This document shows positions 63,236-64,000 of a DNA stretch of 64,000 bases, in pieces. Both the position numbers and the translations under genes were made by a program. The notes beneath the pieces are model-generated. The model was given only the letters and a program-made list of their open reading frames with translations, searched no databases and had not been told where the DNA came from. This stretch comes from Polyangiaceae bacterium (GTDB lineage: Bacteria; Myxococcota_A; Polyangia; Polyangiales; Polyangiaceae), in contig JADJRH010000001.1 of NCBI GenBank assembly GCA_016712345.1, forward strand, positions 1 through 64,000, read 5' to 3'. Position 1 is the stretch's first letter. Each line of letters begins with the position of its first letter.

Positions 63236-64000
63236 TCAGTTGCAGCCGGGCGGGGACATGGCGCCGATCCATTCTTTGATGAGAGCGACGCCTTTTTTGT
63301 CAGGAACGCGGTTGGGTAGTTCGGGCATTTTGATATCAGGGTCTGTGGAACTCATGCGAAAGACAATGATGCTTTCGTCGGGGGCGCCCGGAACAATATC
63401 AAAGGTGTGGCCGCCCGTTCCTTGTCCGGCGGCGGCGGACTCTTTGCAAATGCCATTTTTTAAGGGTGTTTTTTCCCATTCTAACAGGACAAGACCGCTC
63501 GGTCCTCCACCTCCGCCGGGGCGATGGCAGTGGGAACAATTGGCATGAAGGTAGGCGCGTGCTCTTTCATCCACGGGCGCATCACCAAACGGGTCGGCAA
63601 AGGCGGGCAGCGATTCATCCACGGAGAAGTCGCTGTCAAACAGGCCCAGCTCGGCGAGGTGGGTGAGTTGGTTTTTCGCTTCACCGTTGACGGTAACGGT
63701 GCGGTTGAGTTGTTGAGTGAAGGGGCCCAAAAACGTTTGTTTGTCGTTGCGTTCGTGGCAGCTTTTACACTGGTTTTGGTTGGGTACAATGTACTCTTCG
63801 GAGTTGGAAACTCCGTCTTCGTCGATATAGGTGACATCTACCCGCTCGCCAGCGATCATGCGCGCCGCGTCGGTTTGCTCATCGTTCCAACGGTAGATTT
63901 CACTGGACCACCCCGCCTCACCCAAGATGAGAAGGCGCGTTTCAAGGGTATGCCGCGGCGATGTTGAATCGCGAAAATCGTCTCGAAATGAGAATGTTTT
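63236..64000 (-). CDS. Diheme c-type cytochrome, SO2930-like, partial
   Basis: The frame is open to the right edge (TFSFRDDFRD..RHTLETRLL at the boundary). Two haem-attachment motifs: CKSCH near 63770 and CSHCH near 63535. The stretch RWNDEQTDAARMIAGERVDV and GLVLLEWEKTPLKNG fit the SO2930 diheme family. Expected to be exported and to transfer electrons or act on surface substrates; the N-terminus is outside the window. Confidence 0.8.
   Translation of the reverse strand, partial: KTFSFRDDFRDSTSPRHTLETRLLILGEAGWSSEIYRWNDEQTDAARMIAGERVDVTYIDEDGVSNSEEYIVPNQNQCKSCHERNDKQTFLGPFTQQLNRTVTVNGEAKNQLTHLAELGLFDSDFSVDESLPAFADPFGDAPVDERARAYLHANCSHCHRPGGGGGPSGLVLLEWEKTPLKNGICKESAAAGQGTGGHTFDIVPGAPDESIIVFRMSSTDPDIKMPELPNRVPDKKGVALIKEWIGAMSPPGCN

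Noticed and set aside
1..64000. tRNA or rRNA genes
   Set aside because: No cloverleaf or rRNA-like segment was recognised on either strand by eye.

Overview
The window has two very different halves. Positions 1 to about 37.9 kb are an integron gene-cassette array. I can place 29 attC recombination sites, all in the same orientation (cassettes read left to right), each bounded by a pair of RYYYAAC / GTTRRRY boxes. They delimit 28 complete cassettes, a partial one at the left edge and a last one at 35861 to about 37877. No integrase gene is visible. An attI/intI would lie to the left of the window, otherwise this is an integrase-less attC cluster (CALIN). The right half (about 44.7-64 kb) is ordinary chromosome: secreted lipoproteins with Gly/Ser/Ala-rich linkers, two FGE-fold lipoproteins, a Hanks-type Ser/Thr kinase with a DWG motif, phosphatidylserine synthase and a diheme cytochrome. 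This gene mix suggests a Myxococcota / deltaproteobacterial genome; that assignment is inference.

The array is unusual. Seventeen of the 28 complete cassettes have no credible gene. They fall into three related families (A x8, B x6, C x3; about 1.1-1.2 kb each). All 17 keep a sigma70-like promoter with a 16-bp spacer, 250-350 bp before the cassette end and pointing into the next cassette. One copy of each family was checked for a pair of GTGTACAC-type palindromes and in each the spacing is exactly 36 bp; a GC-rich hairpin upstream was likewise checked in A1, B1 and C1. Four cassettes (6.1, 15.2, 27.9 and 29.3 kb) carry near-identical ECF-like sigma factor genes, all on the strand opposite to the array. 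The other seven carry a TIR-TM-cysteine-rich protein, a ParA-like ATPase with a partner, a Cys-rich lipoprotein, a frameshifted wHTH-nucleotidyltransferase plus HEPN pair, an EcsC-like protein plus partner, a coiled-coil GUN4 protein, and an EEP nuclease plus partner. The left-edge cassette ends a second TIR protein, and the last cassette has an effector-associated-like small protein overlapping a protein with an HEXXH motif. Much of this cargo looks like conflict or defence genes.

37.9-44.7 kb is a junction zone: an atypical attC-like site, an IS91-family transposase preceded by the tail of a tyrosine recombinase, an IS630-family element with a -1 frameshift signal, broken PIN/Phd toxin-antitoxin modules, a dual-specificity-type phosphatase, an unknown gene ending in a second attC-like site, and two small secreted proteins. 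A 48-bp sequence with a CAAAAGTCC/GGACTTTTG stem occurs at both ends of 40.86-44.71 kb in inverted orientation.

In the right half, apparent transcription units are: 45558-48919 (lipoprotein, LRR protein, GFA protein), 49371-52528 (nucleoside-hydrolase-like, GNAT, TSP3 lipoprotein, aldo/keto reductase), 53342-57937 (TolB-like plus BNR-repeat lipoprotein), 58056-59331 (pssA plus a small conserved-looking protein) and 59404-61827 (kinase, 41-aa membrane peptide, FGE lipoprotein). All calls come from reading the sequence; no database search was run.
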